This document shows, piece by piece, positions 9,891 through 43,544 of a DNA stretch of 64,000 bases. The position numbers were made by a program, and so were the translations under genes. The notes below the pieces were generated by a model. It did not search any database. It was not told where the DNA came from and worked only from the letters and a program-made list of their open reading frames with translations. Source of the DNA: Dreissena polymorpha (lineage: Eukaryota; Mollusca; Bivalvia; Myida; Dreissenidae); assembly GCF_020536995.1 (NCBI RefSeq), contig NC_068363.1, positions 6,905,350-6,969,349 of the forward strand, read 5' to 3'. The first letter of the stretch is position 1; every line of letters starts with the position of its first letter.

Positions 9891-12144
9891 TTTTTTCGAA
9901 TATAGCATTTACTGCGGGGTCAATATTTCTTTTTTCAAATTATTTTACTTAATAAAATCATTAAAGGACTAAACATATGAACAAACACATGAATAAGCTC
10001 ATTAAATATCTTTATTCTTCCGTATTGATTTTATTTAAATTTATTGTTAAATATTTAATTATTTTCTTTAAAAAATCTCGGTTTGTAGAGGCAAAAATGA
10101 TTGGTTGAAAAATGAACCAAACAAAAAAATGTAACAGCAGGCATAAAAATATACCAACAGTCATAATTTGTGAACGCTGTGAAAAAATTGTAACCGCAGT
10201 GACAAAATAAATATCACCGCAGTGATAAATTTATTACCGCAGTGACAAAAATGTCACCGCGGTAACAATTTTGTCACCGCTGTGATATCTATTTTTAGCT
10301 GTTGGCGTATCTGTACTTTTGACCCAAAGGGTACGTCATAATAAAGCACTATCTCTTCCACTGAACACCCGATACACTCCACATACGTGATTAGTACCTG
10401 TTAAATATATTGTTGCAGATACAGTCATGCTTTATTTTGTTTTTATTGAATTGAGTCGCAATATAAACTTCAAAATTGCGTCCGGTGATGATTTGCTTCA
10501 ATTGTTTGATTTTATGTAAATTGAATTCATTAAAACGAGGTGTAGTGTAGAAGAGTCATAACTATTGATACCAAAATCGAATGTTTATTGCTTTTCGTTT
10601 ATGTTTTCATACTTAACTACTTTCTGTTGATGTACTACTTTTGACACATTGACGATATAATTTACACGTGTAAAACAAAATGTAATAAATACATCATAAA
10701 AGCAAAGCCTTACTGGCAGTCGTAAGTGGATCGGGCTGGTTGTGTAGGGGTGCAGGCTATTTCAGACGGTTCAAAAGTATTTGCCTAAATGTGTTCAGTG
10801 TTTGGCGACTCAAACTGTTTTTCTACGCCGGCAGATTTACCAGCATTACGCTATTAAGTGACCATTGTCTTTTTTGAATGAAATGTACTGGCTAAATTGA
10901 CGCAGGAATTATTTTAATTAATTTTTTACAAATCCCCACATATGTATGTTGACGGTTCATGGATCTATCTACACGATCCTCTGATTTGTAGTCATCCAAA
11001 GGAGCTGGCAGTCCCGTATCTGTATAGGGTTCAATGTTCTTTTCTGTGCGAGTTATATCCGCTTAACAATTCAAAAATTGAAGGCACCTTAAACTGATTT
11101 AAGTTGCACTTAAAAATCACGGATTAATAGCAAATGTAACTTTTGTTTATTTTCCATGGCAAATTGTTAATCGAGATGGCATTTGCATAAGTTATACATA
11201 TAGAAAGATCTGTCGCTCATAGCAGCTAACAGGACTCATTATGTATGATGACAAAAACACACAGCAAACAATACCAACAAAACACACAGAAAGATATATT
11301 TCATGTATTGCTGATTAATTCGGTCACAACTTATTAAGTTATAAAGATATTAAATAACCTAGCAATTCCAATAAATGTTTCGTATATCTCTAGCTGGCTC
11401 TATGATGAAGCTTACTTTCAAAACATATATACTATTAAATCATAATATCAGACAATACTATATTCTAAGCAAGAAATAATTTTTGTTCAAACTTTACTTT
11501 TCAGTAGTCGGATAAATTAAGGCAGATCTGTACCACCATACACTTCATATTTATTTTGGTCAAAGTTCAGGAATTAGTACATATTACACGATTTATAGTT
11601 TTTTAAACAACTATGTATTTAAAACATTTAGCTGAAATTCCATACTAAGTATCACTTTATAATTAAAAAATAATTTCAAATGTTATAAACCATATTGTAA
11701 ACTACCCATTTGCATTCGCCAAAGGAGTGGCTGACGTTGGACTTATCTTCAAGATACATAACTTCCTTCTCTGATTAGACTTAGCCATTCAGAGTGATCG
11801 ATATGAACTTCAGATATAAACCTTTACTTGTAAGGACTCGGTATTTTTAAAATATCTTCTGTTGGATAGTTAATTGTGGACATACACTGGATATATGTGT
11901 TTGTAGCCAAACATTTAAATTATTCCTTTGGTGTCAGGTTTCTAGTGACGTATACATAGTTATAGGCTGATTCAGTAAACAGAAACACTATTTAAATCGT
12001 TGCTTTTCAACTCAAGAAATAACAAATTTTGCTAAAACATTTCTTGTTTTCGTACTAAAACGTTGCGAAATACTAAATATTAACAGAAACGCATTGAAGT
12101 GTATTAAATTCATCAAGGATAAATTATTCAAATCAAATTACAAA
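9891..12144. promoter_or_regulatory. Divergent upstream region between two genes
   Basis: The ATG of the minus-strand HTH/integrase-core gene (9890) and the ATG of the plus-strand B-box gene (12145) point away from each other across 2.25 kb. The region therefore should contain both promoters, though unmapped 5' non-coding exons could shift this. The only strong sequence signal is the dyad cluster at 10170-10285. No clear TATA box was identified. Confidence 0.4.
10170..10285. repeat. Cluster of six 12-bp dyads, four at exact 20-bp spacing
   Basis: Six versions of the near-palindrome TCACCGC(A/G/T)GTGA occur at 10170, 10191, 10214, 10234, 10254 and 10274. The last four are exactly 20 bases apart, about two helical turns. 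The forms are TGAACGCTGTGA, TAACCGCAGTGA, TCACCGCAGTGA, TTACCGCAGTGA, TCACCGCGGTAA and TCACCGCTGTGA, separated by A/T-rich 8-base spacers. It lies 280-400 bases upstream of the ATG at 9890. It could be a minisatellite or an array of protein-binding dyads; the sequence alone cannot decide. Confidence 0.7.
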
Positions 12145-33297
<21,153 letters not shown>

Positions 33298-33924
33298 CTT
33301 TCATTGACGAGCACAAATGTAAGTTGTCTATTATGAACGCTCGTAAAAATCGATGGCATTATTATTTCTGCACTACACATGTTTATACATTTTCATCTGC
33401 TCAACACGTGTACAATGACATAATATAAATTTTATATACTATATTGATCGTTTATATACTATATTGATCATAAAAATATAATGTTATTATATAACATCAA
33501 TTTGGGTAGCTCAAAAACAGTCTAAATGTTGAGACATTATACATTCATTTAACACTTAGTAAACACGCAGACTTTCTGAATGAACGATGTATTCGATTAT
33601 GATAAAACCAAAGAAAATCTACAATTGATGAACTTTACTGTTCGGGTCGTTTTAGAACGTACACATATATCCATGAAAATAATTCTACATGAATTTAAAA
33701 AAAATCTGATACTTGACGTAATCTTCATTCTCAATGACGTAAATTCTAATAACGACCGTGCGCAGTTTTGTTGTGTTCTGTGCATTATGACATGTCGAAA
33801 TGATTTCTTAACGTCACAACATGTATTTATTGAAAGGCCTTAAATATAAAAGATTATTCAATATGTGTAAACAGCAAAAATTAAAATTAATAATATATAA
33901 TATACCAATTGAATTGGAGAAGCT
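33298..33924 (+). other. Sequence after the TRIM-like stop, probable 3' UTR and spacer
   Basis: Follows the TAG of the TRIM-like gene. A tandem TTTATATACTATATTGATC pair lies at 33430-33470. I do not see a decisive polyadenylation signal. An 87-codon frame at 33580-33843 has no family features and I do not call it. Confidence 0.4.
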
Positions 33925-33928
33925 TTAA

Positions 33929-34410
33929 AGCGGGTATATACGATTTTGTCAAATATTTATGAATTTATATAAACTGTGTAAAAAAAACTTATATATATAT
34001 TTCAATATAAATTAAAATAAAAGTTAAGAAGAACATGTGTCGAAAAATGCGAAATAAGCCAGATATTTAATTCTGAAATTGAAAACGGCTGTACAGCCGA
34101 ATTCGCCAGCATGTATACCATACATGTACGATGTGCATCTAAACTTAGTTTAACGGTTTATTTGAATTCCTGCAACGATATCTATCCATACGACACACGA
34201 ACACTATCTCCGATCCTAATACAAAGACGAATGCTTCGGTTATTGTAGGAAAATATGTACGTCACTATCGGCTCGGGGCGATAATTTGTCTTTGCTGCAT
34301 TTATGAAATTCGGCTTTAATGTATAATTTTTCTTGCCTATTTTGTGTTATTGTAACATATTTTATCAATATATTACAATTAAACACATATAAAAATCGTA
34401 TATACCCGCT
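33929..34410. mobile_element. MITE with TTAA duplication and AGCGGGTATATACGATTTT ends
   Basis: 482 bases. The left end is AGCGGGTATATACGATTTT, and the right end is its complement with one base change near the inner side. Both sides are flanked by TTAA (33925-33928, 34411-34414). TTAA points to piggyBac- or Kolobok-type mobilisation. No coding capacity. Confidence 0.75.
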
Positions 34411-35917
34411 TTAATATATTTTAACGTAACACAATATATATTTATATAATTAAATATTGACAAATATTTATTTTTATATTGCACTGCATATACCATTAAG
34501 TGAACGTATAGTCTTTGTATATTCTTGATACAATAAAATAAGTCATTTAATATATGTATGTGGTTGTCGCAAGGATACAATAATACGGTTATAAATGTTA
34601 GCCAAAATTGGAAGAATGTATTGGTTAGCTTGACAAGACGATATATAAGGGTAACATGTGTCAAAAAACTCTGTAAGCAATAATCATTGAACTTCATGGA
34701 TTAAAAGTTCTTTTTTGAGGTGAAGATCTGTGTGCATATCACAGTCATTTAAATTATTGCCCTATGTCCTACCAAATTCTTTCAGGAATAAAAAACACTA
34801 TGCTTATCTTAACCATATCCATATCATAACTCATTGAAGAGAAGTGCAGAGCACAATGCTCGTGAATCAAAATCACAAACTTAATATTGAATTGTCTTCG
34901 TTGTTATGCCCCCACCGTATGAGCGTCATAGATCCGTTAACAAATATCAGCCATAACTGTTCCATATATGGATGGATTTTTAGTTAACCTTCCCTCGTTG
35001 AAGGTCGATAAAACACTTAGAAGTGAATGATAAATATGGTCATTAAACAGGAAATACATAACGCTAACTATTTCGTAAAATAGATGAATTTTAAAGCGAC
35101 TAAGTACACATGTAAACCATCATAAGACGACCTGTCTCGTGTATCACCAGTCTCCCTTCCTCAAATTTCAAGGTCAAACAATATAGTAAAATGTCTAATT
35201 TGAAAACGAAAATAGAATGTTGTTGCATTTGTGTCTTATGAAACATAAATAATACCGTAATTCTGTTCTCAGCTTGACTCTAAATATGAAAGCTTTTGAT
35301 TGGACAATTTCTAGATAGGTAAATGAAAATTTCAGATTGCACAGATTGGTGTTTTTAGGAATCGCCCTTTGTTATATCTACTTAGGAATTTGAATAGTAA
35401 CTCATAAAATTATTTGACAAAAAAATAAGTTGAAACTGAATGGGTATATCAATCTCATTTAGACTTGCAGCACACAGGAATCGTACATCTAAAATTGGCT
35501 AAAAAGTTTCAGAGTGTATGCCTTTGTTAACCGCCATACTATAACGTGAGTCGCATATTTAGTTGTATTCAGTAGTATTGTGGCAAATAACTAGAAAGCA
35601 GTGCCGTTGTAGTTAAATCTGTGAAATTACCATGAACATTAACATTATGTTCTTCATTTTTGACAATATTGCATCACGTTAGCCGTCAGACGTAAGGCAA
35701 CACATCGACTTGCGGTGTTCGTGTATTTTCTAACATGCATTGTGTGAATGATTTTACTTGGTAACTTCATTTTGTAAATAAAGTTTTTTATTTTATTTAT
35801 ATTTGTTTTGTTGCTGCATAAAACTAGTACTTACCTGGAATAGAAGAGCACCTATTACACGTAAACAAAAATTAGAAATATTTAGGATAAATAAGATAAT
35901 GTTAACAATATCAACTT
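34411..35917. other. Intergenic, no feature seen
   Basis: AT-rich spacer without convincing frames, inverted ends or tandem structure. Confidence 0.35.
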
Positions 35918-36185
35918 AAACAAGATGTGTTTGTGAACAACTATGTCCTCCCAATAAATTTGACTTTTGACCTTAAATGATGATCTTGACCTTTATCTTT
36001 CACCACTTAAAATGTGCAGCACCATCAGATACACCTGCATGCCAAATATCAAGTTGCTATTTTCAATATTGCAAACTTTATGGCGAATTTTACAGTTTGA
36101 CGCAAACAAACCAACAAACAAACCAACAAACAAACAGACATGGCAAAACAATATATCCCCCAGTATAGACTGAGGGTCATAAAAA
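35918..36185. repeat. Dispersed repeat, CAAGATGTGTTTGT family, copy 2
   Basis: Same family and orientation as 3859-4101, with an expanded run of CCAACAAA words (36108-36135) and a CCCCAGTATAGACTGAGGGTCAT end. Confidence 0.65.
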
Positions 36186-37099
36186 GGAGATGCGCACAAA
36201 TGTATGTTTATTCGTATGTATAAATTTCAAGCAATTTGCATGTTTCACTATGTATAGTTTATATAGTGTTATTGCTGGGTTGGGGGTTATAAGCCCAAGT
36301 ATTCTTGTAAGTAATGCAAGTAAAGTCATATCGTTTTGAGTTTTAATTTATTTGCATTAGCCCAAGTATACATTTTAATGGTGTAAGCACATTTGAATTT
36401 TCGGTATAATATCAAATGATCCGTAATGGTGTGCTTGTTAACAAAGTATTTTGCTAAAAGAAAAAGGATTATATCCTAAATAGTCTTAGTCTTAATTATG
36501 TTTACCGACCGTATCAATATTTGTAAACATGTAGTTTTACATCTATTGGTAATTGTATCGCATTAGTAATAGAACATAAAAAATGTGTATATAAACTTAT
36601 ATTGCTAATTAAAGAAAGGTTAACCGCTATTATTAATATTTAACAAATTAATGCTTTTGACAGAAAATAAGTTGGACGTTTCCACTAACATCTAGACAAA
36701 AAAAGTAAAAGTAGATCGGCCAAATATATTTTTTACTTATTTGTTTCTGTTTTCTCCATTTCCATCTTAAACCAGTGGTAGATTGTACTAATGACTTTTA
36801 ACGTACCTGCTTGGTTGTTTACGAATTTAATGTAACTGCTTTAGGAATCACAATATTAGTGCAGATGGCAACTATATCTAATAAATGCGCTGAAGGCACT
36901 GAAGTTGTTTGCTATTGCATAATCTTAGACGCAACTCAGTTTTCAAAATTATGTTATAGCTTTTTATATCGCAAGTTTGAAATGAACACAACCCATTCAA
37001 ATTTATAAAGAGTGTGTCTTAATTAAAGCACAGGTCGAGATGTGTGTGCACTGTTTATCCTCATATTTATGTTACAGAGATAACTTACCCTAAATGTCT
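36186..37099. other. Intergenic, no feature seen
   Basis: AT-rich; short frames only. Confidence 0.35.
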
Positions 37100-37475
37100 C
37101 TTTTTTCGCAATTGGTTGCTGCACTGGCAACCATCTTAATAATTTTGGTTGCATTGCTAAAGAATAAAAAGCCTAGAATCATGTACATGTTGTGTTATAT
37201 ATATCTAATACATTATCTTTTTTCTTAATTATTGAGCACTAAGTTTTCCGACATGACATACTTTTAATGCATCATGTCTTGTTGTGAGCCGGAATTGAAT
37301 CATTTTCTAGGCCTAATTGATCCAGAGTCGCCAATTTGTATTCTATGTTTAATAGGATTGAGTTGTTCAAGCTTTGAAAAAGCTAGTTTCCCTGCTTTAA
37401 GCCCAACTGTAACCACCTTTTGAAATTGAGTTTCCTGGGCTCAAACCTTCTGGCCTCAGGCTAACAGGCAACCAC
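37100..37475. repeat. Diverged GGTTGCCCGCACTGG-family repeat
   Basis: Starts TTGGTTGCTGCACTGGCAACC and ends AGGCAACCACTTAA, a loose inverted pair. It is collinear with the better preserved copies at about 41109-41478 and 51770-52150 (GTTGCCCGCACTGGCAACC to CACGGGAAACCACTAA). Confidence 0.5.
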
Positions 37476-37545
37476 TTAACCTGTAATTTATTTATGATGT
37501 AAGATCTGACAGTGTATTGGACTCATTCAATTTGCAAGTCATAAA

Positions 37546-37727
37546 AGGGACCTTTTCACGGTTTGGTAAATTGACAAAATTAAACGATTTTATAATTTGA
37601 AGAGTTATGTTGTTGCCGTTATATATTTTTTCATACTACGATGAATGCTATACATATAAAGTATAAAATGCATCTCTAATAGTATGAACAAGGATGGCCG
37701 AGTGGTTAAAACGATAGACTTTTACCA
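37546..37727 (+). mobile_element. SINE-like repeat with tRNA-like 5' half, truncated
   Basis: AAAGGGACCTTTTCACG begins the element, and near its end GATGGCCGAGTGGTTAA (about 37693-37709) is a match to a serine/leucine tRNA D-arm and A box. The tRNA part stops after the anticodon-stem-like CGATAGACTTTTA, where the duplicated segment begins at 37724. There is no B box, so it is not a functional tRNA gene. Confidence 0.5.
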
Positions 37728-37796
37728 GAGTTGCGACACCTTAAGGGTTTCGCAGGATGGAATGAGTGGGGAGATCAAATCAAATTGTAAACCGAT

Positions 37797-38371
37797 TATT
37801 TCTACCAAAAAATTGGGTACGAAAAACATTTGGGTACGAAAAAAATAAATGGGTAAGAATAAAAAAATGTGGGTACGAAAACGTTTGGATACGAAAAAAA
37901 AATTGGGTACGAAAAAAATGGGAACGAAAAAATAATTGAGTACGAAAAAATTTGGGTACGAAAAATTTGGGTAGAAAAAAAATGGGAACGAAAAAATTTG
38001 GGTACGAAAAAAAATTGGGTACAAAAAATTTTGGGTAAAAAAAAAGAGTGGGTACGAAAAAGTTTGGGTACGAAAAAAAATTGGGTACGTAATAAATGGG
38101 TACGAAAAAAAAATTGGGTACGAAAAACATGTGGGTACGAAAAAAAATTGGGTACGAAAAAAAATTGGGTACGAAATAAATGGGTCCGAAAAAAAAAATT
38201 GGGTACGAAAAAATTTGGGTACGAAAAAAATGGTTACGAAACAAAAATTTGGGTACAAAAAAAATTTAGAAGGAAAAAAATGGGTACAAAAACATTTGGG
38301 TACGAAAAACATTTGATTAAGAAAAATATTTGGGTACGAAAAAAATGGGTACGAAAAAAAATTCTGGGTAC
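37797..38371. repeat. GGGTACGAAAAA minisatellite, array 1
   Basis: About 575 bases of 14-18-bp units of the form TTGGGTACGAAAAAAA with variable A-tract length. All six-frame open reading here (FVPNFF, GTKKNWVR and similar) is an artefact of the unit. Confidence 0.9.
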
Positions 38372-38953
38372 AATGGGTTCATGTTAAGGTTTTAGCATGG
38401 CAGACGCCGGTGGCGAAAAGACACTTCATGACACAATGAGCTTGCTATGACAAAACCTTTTGTCCGAAAACAGCCGAGCTCATATGCATAAATCAGTGAG
38501 TAATAGTACTTATACTCAATAAAAGCTAGGCACAGCGTATAAAATCAGAACCACTGGGCCGAATCTGCTGAAACTTGGTCGCATTATAGATTATGGTCCA
38601 AACAAGCTACAGAATGAGCGCTTCTGGACCTGACAGCGTAAAAAATTAACCGATAACGGACAGCACAAAATGGGTCATTTTGTAAAAAAAAAGAGTAAAC
38701 TTTAAGTGGCATTTAATGACTTTAAGACATCAGAAAGTTCAAATGTTTCATAATCTGCACACTTCGACTTGTTTGTTTTTTTTACAAATTTAGAAGCATT
38801 TATCCTTGGGGTGTATATAAACCCTGTTATTCAATGTCAAAAATAGCTAAGCAGCAATTCCCCTTTAACATTATTCCTTATATTTAATTGTATTGTTTAA
38901 AAAGATAACTGTGTATATTTAATCATAATGGCTCCGTATTTCACACTTGATAG

Positions 38954-39025
38954 GCCACTGCTGGGGCTTGAACCCAGAACTCATCTCACATTGTAAGATG
39001 CATTTTTCAATTAAACTACAATGAC
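38954..39025 (-). ncRNA. 72-nt tRNA-like sequence (copy 1)
   Basis: On the minus strand a full cloverleaf can be drawn: 7-bp acceptor GTCATTG/CAGTGGC (with GU pairs), D arm GTTT-AATTGA-AAAT, a CATCTT...GAGATG anticodon-type stem, 4-base variable region, and T arm CTGGG-TTCAAGC-CCCAG. The anticodon cannot be set because the loop can be read two ways. Longer flanking inverted words GGCTCC...GGAGCC extend the fold. It may be the head of a SINE rather than a working tRNA gene. Confidence 0.4.
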
Positions 39026-39539
39026 TGTATCGTGTGAAGTGGAGCCAACATACGCCCACATAAGTGAAAAAATCATTACGTCAATATATTTGTCCTGGGC
39101 GTTTTCGGACATTGTCGCATAACTGTTTACAACAAAAGATGTATACATAGATAAATATACATACATGTAAATGGGGAAAAAATGAACCGTCTATTTTTTA
39201 TTTTTGCTTCATATAAACACATTTCCTAGCCATGATTTAAAATTATATCATGTTGAAATCATTTTTAGACAGAATATTACTGAAACTGCAATAAACAATA
39301 AGATGGATAGATATAATGTTTAATTCTATCTTAATGTTTAATTCTATCTAGTACAATGAACAAATGTTCTTCCGATGCCATTTTCACTAAGGTATAGGTA
39401 TTGAATCCTGATATATATACGACTAAAAATGAACATCTAAACAGCAGTATTTTACATGAAGAGTACTCACAAAACCACAACAATAATACTCGATGAATGG
39501 GCTGGCTGAAATCCGAAAAATATGTACACTACAATAACA

Positions 39540-40992
39540 AGACGTTAATACAAAATATGCACGTTAACATTATTCAAGATATGAAAGCAATATATCAAGG
39601 GATATAGGAAATATTTGGGGTGGTACGCACACTTTAACATAGAGTCAGTGTGCAAATTTCACTTTTGAAACCACTAGCCCGTTCGGGCTACCAGATGGAA
39701 TTTTTCACTAGCCCGAACCAAAGTTTACTAGCCCGAACTGTTTATCACAAGTTTTTAAAATAAGTTGATATTTTTGCGGTTCTGGATAGATTTTATTGCA
39801 GGTAGGGTGTAATTGATAGGGATTGCAACTAACAGTTGATCCCAATTAACTGGAAATGTTATTATAATATTTCAATGACACAATACGATTATAATATTTA
39901 TGTATGAGGATATTCGTCAATCAATACCTTACATGCAGTCAAGATGCAAAGGTATATATCCAGTCTGTAAATAATTTTAGATGTCAATTGTCCCAAATTT
40001 GAAATCCGAAACATTTAGCCGAAAGTCTGAGGCCGTATGATAAAGCGAATAGAGGGCAGTGTCTCCTCCCCCTAGCTTACTGTTCTTTTTTATAGTCTTT
40101 CTAGGTCCAATTCTGGTGAGTACAATGTGAAAAATTATCAACCAGACCATCCGTAACATCGCATGTGTATTCATCATTCTAGATATTTTTTTATCAAGAA
40201 TGTCGAAAATAAATTAAAATCGACAGATAATACCGTATCTGGAAACAACTGTCCAGAAACATATCAATGTCAGTCTTTGCACGTGAAATAAAATATGCAT
40301 ATCGTTTGACTGCCAAACTGAAAATCAGTAAAAAGTAACCAAGCAACTACGCTATCAATATATAATTTGGTTGACATATTCTATTAAAATATGATATTGC
40401 AATGTGTTAATTCGTCAATAGATCATTACAAATCCAAGATGGCGGACATTTAAAACATTTGTAGACTTGTATGGTTTTCTGAAAGTACAGCAAATTGAAC
40501 AAGCTGGGTAGATCCGCATTTTATTCGCACGGTATCAAAAAAAAATGTCATTCAAACTCTGTCATGTCAACATAATCGGAAGGGTGAGGAAACGCGATAC
40601 GAAGCTAAATAAACCCTCTAAGGTATGGTTCGAAAAATCAATAGCCCAATCGGGCTAGTACCCATGGAAATTCAGTAGCCCGAAACAAGATCAACTAGCC
40701 CCGGGCTAGTGTGAATTTCAAACACTGTAGAGTTATCAATAATATGCATATTCTACATGGAAAAAGTGTCATAATTCTTACGAAATGCAAGTGAAACAGT
40801 TGTCTGCTCTTGTATTTAGGTTGGGGACATGTTGGTTAAGAAATATGCAAAATATGGAAGCAATACGTCAAGGGACATAGGAAATATTTGGGGTGGTACG
40901 CAAACTATAACATTTGCACGCTAACGCCAATGCCGGGGTCAGTAGGATAGCTCCACTTTATATATTTCATATATAATAGTCGAGCTAAAAAG
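39540..40992. repeat. GAGCTGTC-family repeat interrupted by a nested element (copy 1)
   Basis: Sequence matching one internal unit and the tail of the 694-1593 repeat appears on both sides of 39646-40727 (about 39540-39639 and 40728-40992, ending AATAGTCGAGCTAAAAA). The older repeat was therefore split by a later insertion. The same arrangement is in duplication copy 2. Confidence 0.6.
39646..40727. mobile_element. CAGTGT-ended non-autonomous element (copy 1)
   Basis: Ends are CAGTGTGCAAATTTCAC and, on the other strand, CAGTGTTTGAAATTCAC. They are followed inward by CTAGCCCG/CGGGCTAG hairpin words on both sides. It is flanked by TAGAGT (39640-39645 and 40728-40733). The ends are hAT-like. 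No transposase frame. Confidence 0.6.
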
Positions 40993-41642
40993 TAAATATA
41001 CTATATTAATAAAAACAAGCTTACCTCAATCACAACTTTAATGCAATGCTTATAACAATAAAGTTACAATGATATTTCATTGATTAAAACTAACTTATTA
41101 CTATTGGTTGCCCGCACTGGCAACCATCTTTAGTATTTTGGTTGCCCAGATAAAAAATAACAAGCCCAGAAATATGTACATGTGTATATTATACTTTCTT
41201 TTAATAAAATAATAGATAATTAAATAAATTTGCTGACATTGCACTACTCAATGTTTGATGTTTTATTATGAGCCTGAATTTGATCATTTCCTATTCCTAA
41301 ATAATGAATGTTATTTAACTAGTATTGATCCATGGTGGTCAATTGTTATTCAATTTTTATTGCACTGAATTGTTTTAAGCTTTAAAAAAAAAAAAGTTGC
41401 CCGGCCGGACTATCAACTTTGGAAATTGAGTTGCCCAGGCCAAAGCTACTTGCCCTGGGCTCACGGGAAACCACTAATTTTCATCCCTGTATACCCTTTC
41501 ATTTTCTGTTCTTCCATCCCATTCTCAAAATGAATTTTAAACCACAATACTTTATAATAACATTTGTATTGAATGCTGACCATATTATGACCCAAAAAAC
41601 AATTTTACAAACCCATAATCCAGTCGCAGCGAGTTTTTTTAT

Positions 41643-43079
41643 TATCCCCACGCTTTTTGAAAAAAAGGTGGGGATATTGTGGTTATCTCCGCCGTCCGTC
41701 CGTCCGTCTGTCCGTCCGTCCTGGCCACTATCTCCTCCTACACTAAAAGCACTTGAACCTTGAAACTTACACACATGGTAGCTATGAGCATATGTGCGAC
41801 CCTGCACTATTTGGAATTTTGATCTGACCCCTGGGTCAAAAGTTATAGCGGTTGGGGTGGGGCCGCGTCAGAAATTATCACTCATTTTTTTAGGTTATTT
41901 TACATTTACTTCTTTATTTCTACACCGATTCACTTCAAATTGATACTGGACCTCTCTTATGACAATACGGTCAATCTCAACCATGCATGGCCCCATTCCC
42001 AACCCTGGGGCGCCACACCCACCAAAAATTTCCATTTACTATAATTTTTTCATTTCTACACGGATTCACTTCAAATTGATACTGAACTTTTGTTATGACA
42101 TTAGGGTCAATCTCAACTATGCATGGCCCCAATCCCAACCCTGGGGCGCCCGCCCACATAGGCCACACCCACCAAAAAAATTCCATTTACTATAATTTTT
42201 TCATTTCTACACGGATTCACTTCAAATTGATACTGTACTTCTCTTATGACATTAGGATCAATCTCAACTATGCATGGCCCCATAACCAACCCTGGGGCAC
42301 CGCCCACATAGACCACACCCACCCAAAATTGCCTTTACTATAATTTCTTCATTTCTACACCGATTCACTTCAAATTGATATTGAACTTCTCTTATGACAA
42401 TACAGTCAATCTCAACTATGCATGGCCCCATTACCAACCCTGGGGCGCCCCGCCCACATAGACCACACCCACCCAAAATTGCCTTTTACTATAATTTCTT
42501 CATTTCTACACCGATTCACTTCAAATTGATATTGAACTTCTCTTATGACAATACGGTCAATCTCAACTATGCATGGCCCCATTACCAACCCTGGGGCGCC
42601 CCGCCCACATAGACCACACCCACCCAAAATTGCCTTTTACTATAATTTCTTCATTTCTACACCGATTCACTTCAAATTGATACTGAACCTCTCTTATGAC
42701 AATACGGTCAATCTCAACTATGCATGGCCCCATTACCAACCCTGGGGCCCCGCCCACATAGACCACACCCGCCCAAAATTGCCTTTTACTATAATTTCTT
42801 CATTTCTACACCGATTCATTTCAAATTGATACTGAACTTCTCTTATGACAATACGGTCAATCTCAACTATGCATGGCACAATTACCAACCCTGGGGCGCC
42901 CTGCCCACATATGTCACACCCACCCAAAATTGCCTTTTACTATAACTTCTTCATTTCTACACCAATTCACTTCTAATTGATGATGAACTTCTCTTATGAC
43001 AATACGGTCAATCTCAGCTATGCATGGCCCCATTACCAACCCTGGGGCACACCTAGGTCAAACATTCGGCGTGGGGATA
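41643..43079. mobile_element. TATCCCCACGC-ended element with eight ~150-bp tandem units
   Basis: Inverted ends TATCCCCACGC (41643-41653) and GCGTGGGGATA (43069-43079). The left end also forms a hairpin with GGTGGGGATA at about 41667-41676, followed by a GTCCGTCC run. Inside, a unit containing TATGCATGGCCCCATTACC repeats eight times, the words starting at 41985, 42121, 42272, 42420, 42571, 42722, 42871 and 43022 (spacings 136-151). Duplication copy 2 has the empty site near 52300. Frames across the units are artefacts. Confidence 0.75.
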
Positions 43080-43126
43080 CGCGTCGGCCTCTGCCGCGCC
43101 ATTTCTAGTTTAGTTTACCATTATCA

Positions 43127-43291
43127 GTGTTCTCTGTAAGACCGGCAGCGGGCCATTTCGCCGGTTACATTTACTCTAGACGCCAACTATTTTCCCAAAG
43201 TATATCAAGTAAAATGTCACAAATGCTTTAGTTTTACTGCATAGTTGCTGGCCATATAACTGGCTACTCAATTTTTTTTGGAAAACACTGA
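43127..43291. mobile_element. Short CAGTGTTC-ended MITE
   Basis: 165 bases between CAGTGTTCTCT and GGAAAACACTG, with CCGGC/GCCGG words inside. Its counterpart in duplication copy 2 is at about 52317-52488. hAT-like ends. Confidence 0.45.
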
Positions 43292-43544
43292 ATTATGCAT
43301 GACAAACACTAAATATTAAAATACATCTTAGATTTGTTTGTAAAATAAAATGACACTTTTAGCTTGTCTTCATTGAAATCCAAAGAGTAAAATAATATCA
43401 TACGAGATAAGACAAAAATTGCGCTATCAATGGAATGGAAAATTAAAGTAAAAAAGCCAGAATTTACATAAATTTATGGTTGATAAACACAACAAGGTAA
43501 AGGTAGTTTGTGAGATATAATCATTATACAGTTAGTAAGGCTCC

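Noticed and set aside
33580-33843. 87-codon frame after the TRIM-like stop
   Set aside because: Lies in the probable 3' UTR, low-complexity composition, no family features.
37693-37726. A functional serine or leucine tRNA gene
   Set aside because: Only the D-arm half is present and it is cut off by the start of the duplicated segment; no B box follows.
37797-38371. CRISPR-like regular array
   Set aside because: The unit is too short, there are no unique spacers, and the context is eukaryotic.
37722-38387. Large frames rich in FVPNFF or GTKKNWVR on both strands
   Set aside because: They are artefacts of the 14-18-bp GGGTACGAAAAA unit; the same applies at 48318-48989 and 56271-57027.
41959-42945. 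Overlapping frames of 62-94 codons on both strands
   Set aside because: Unit length of the 150-bp satellite happens to keep frames open; the proteins are repeats of the unit.
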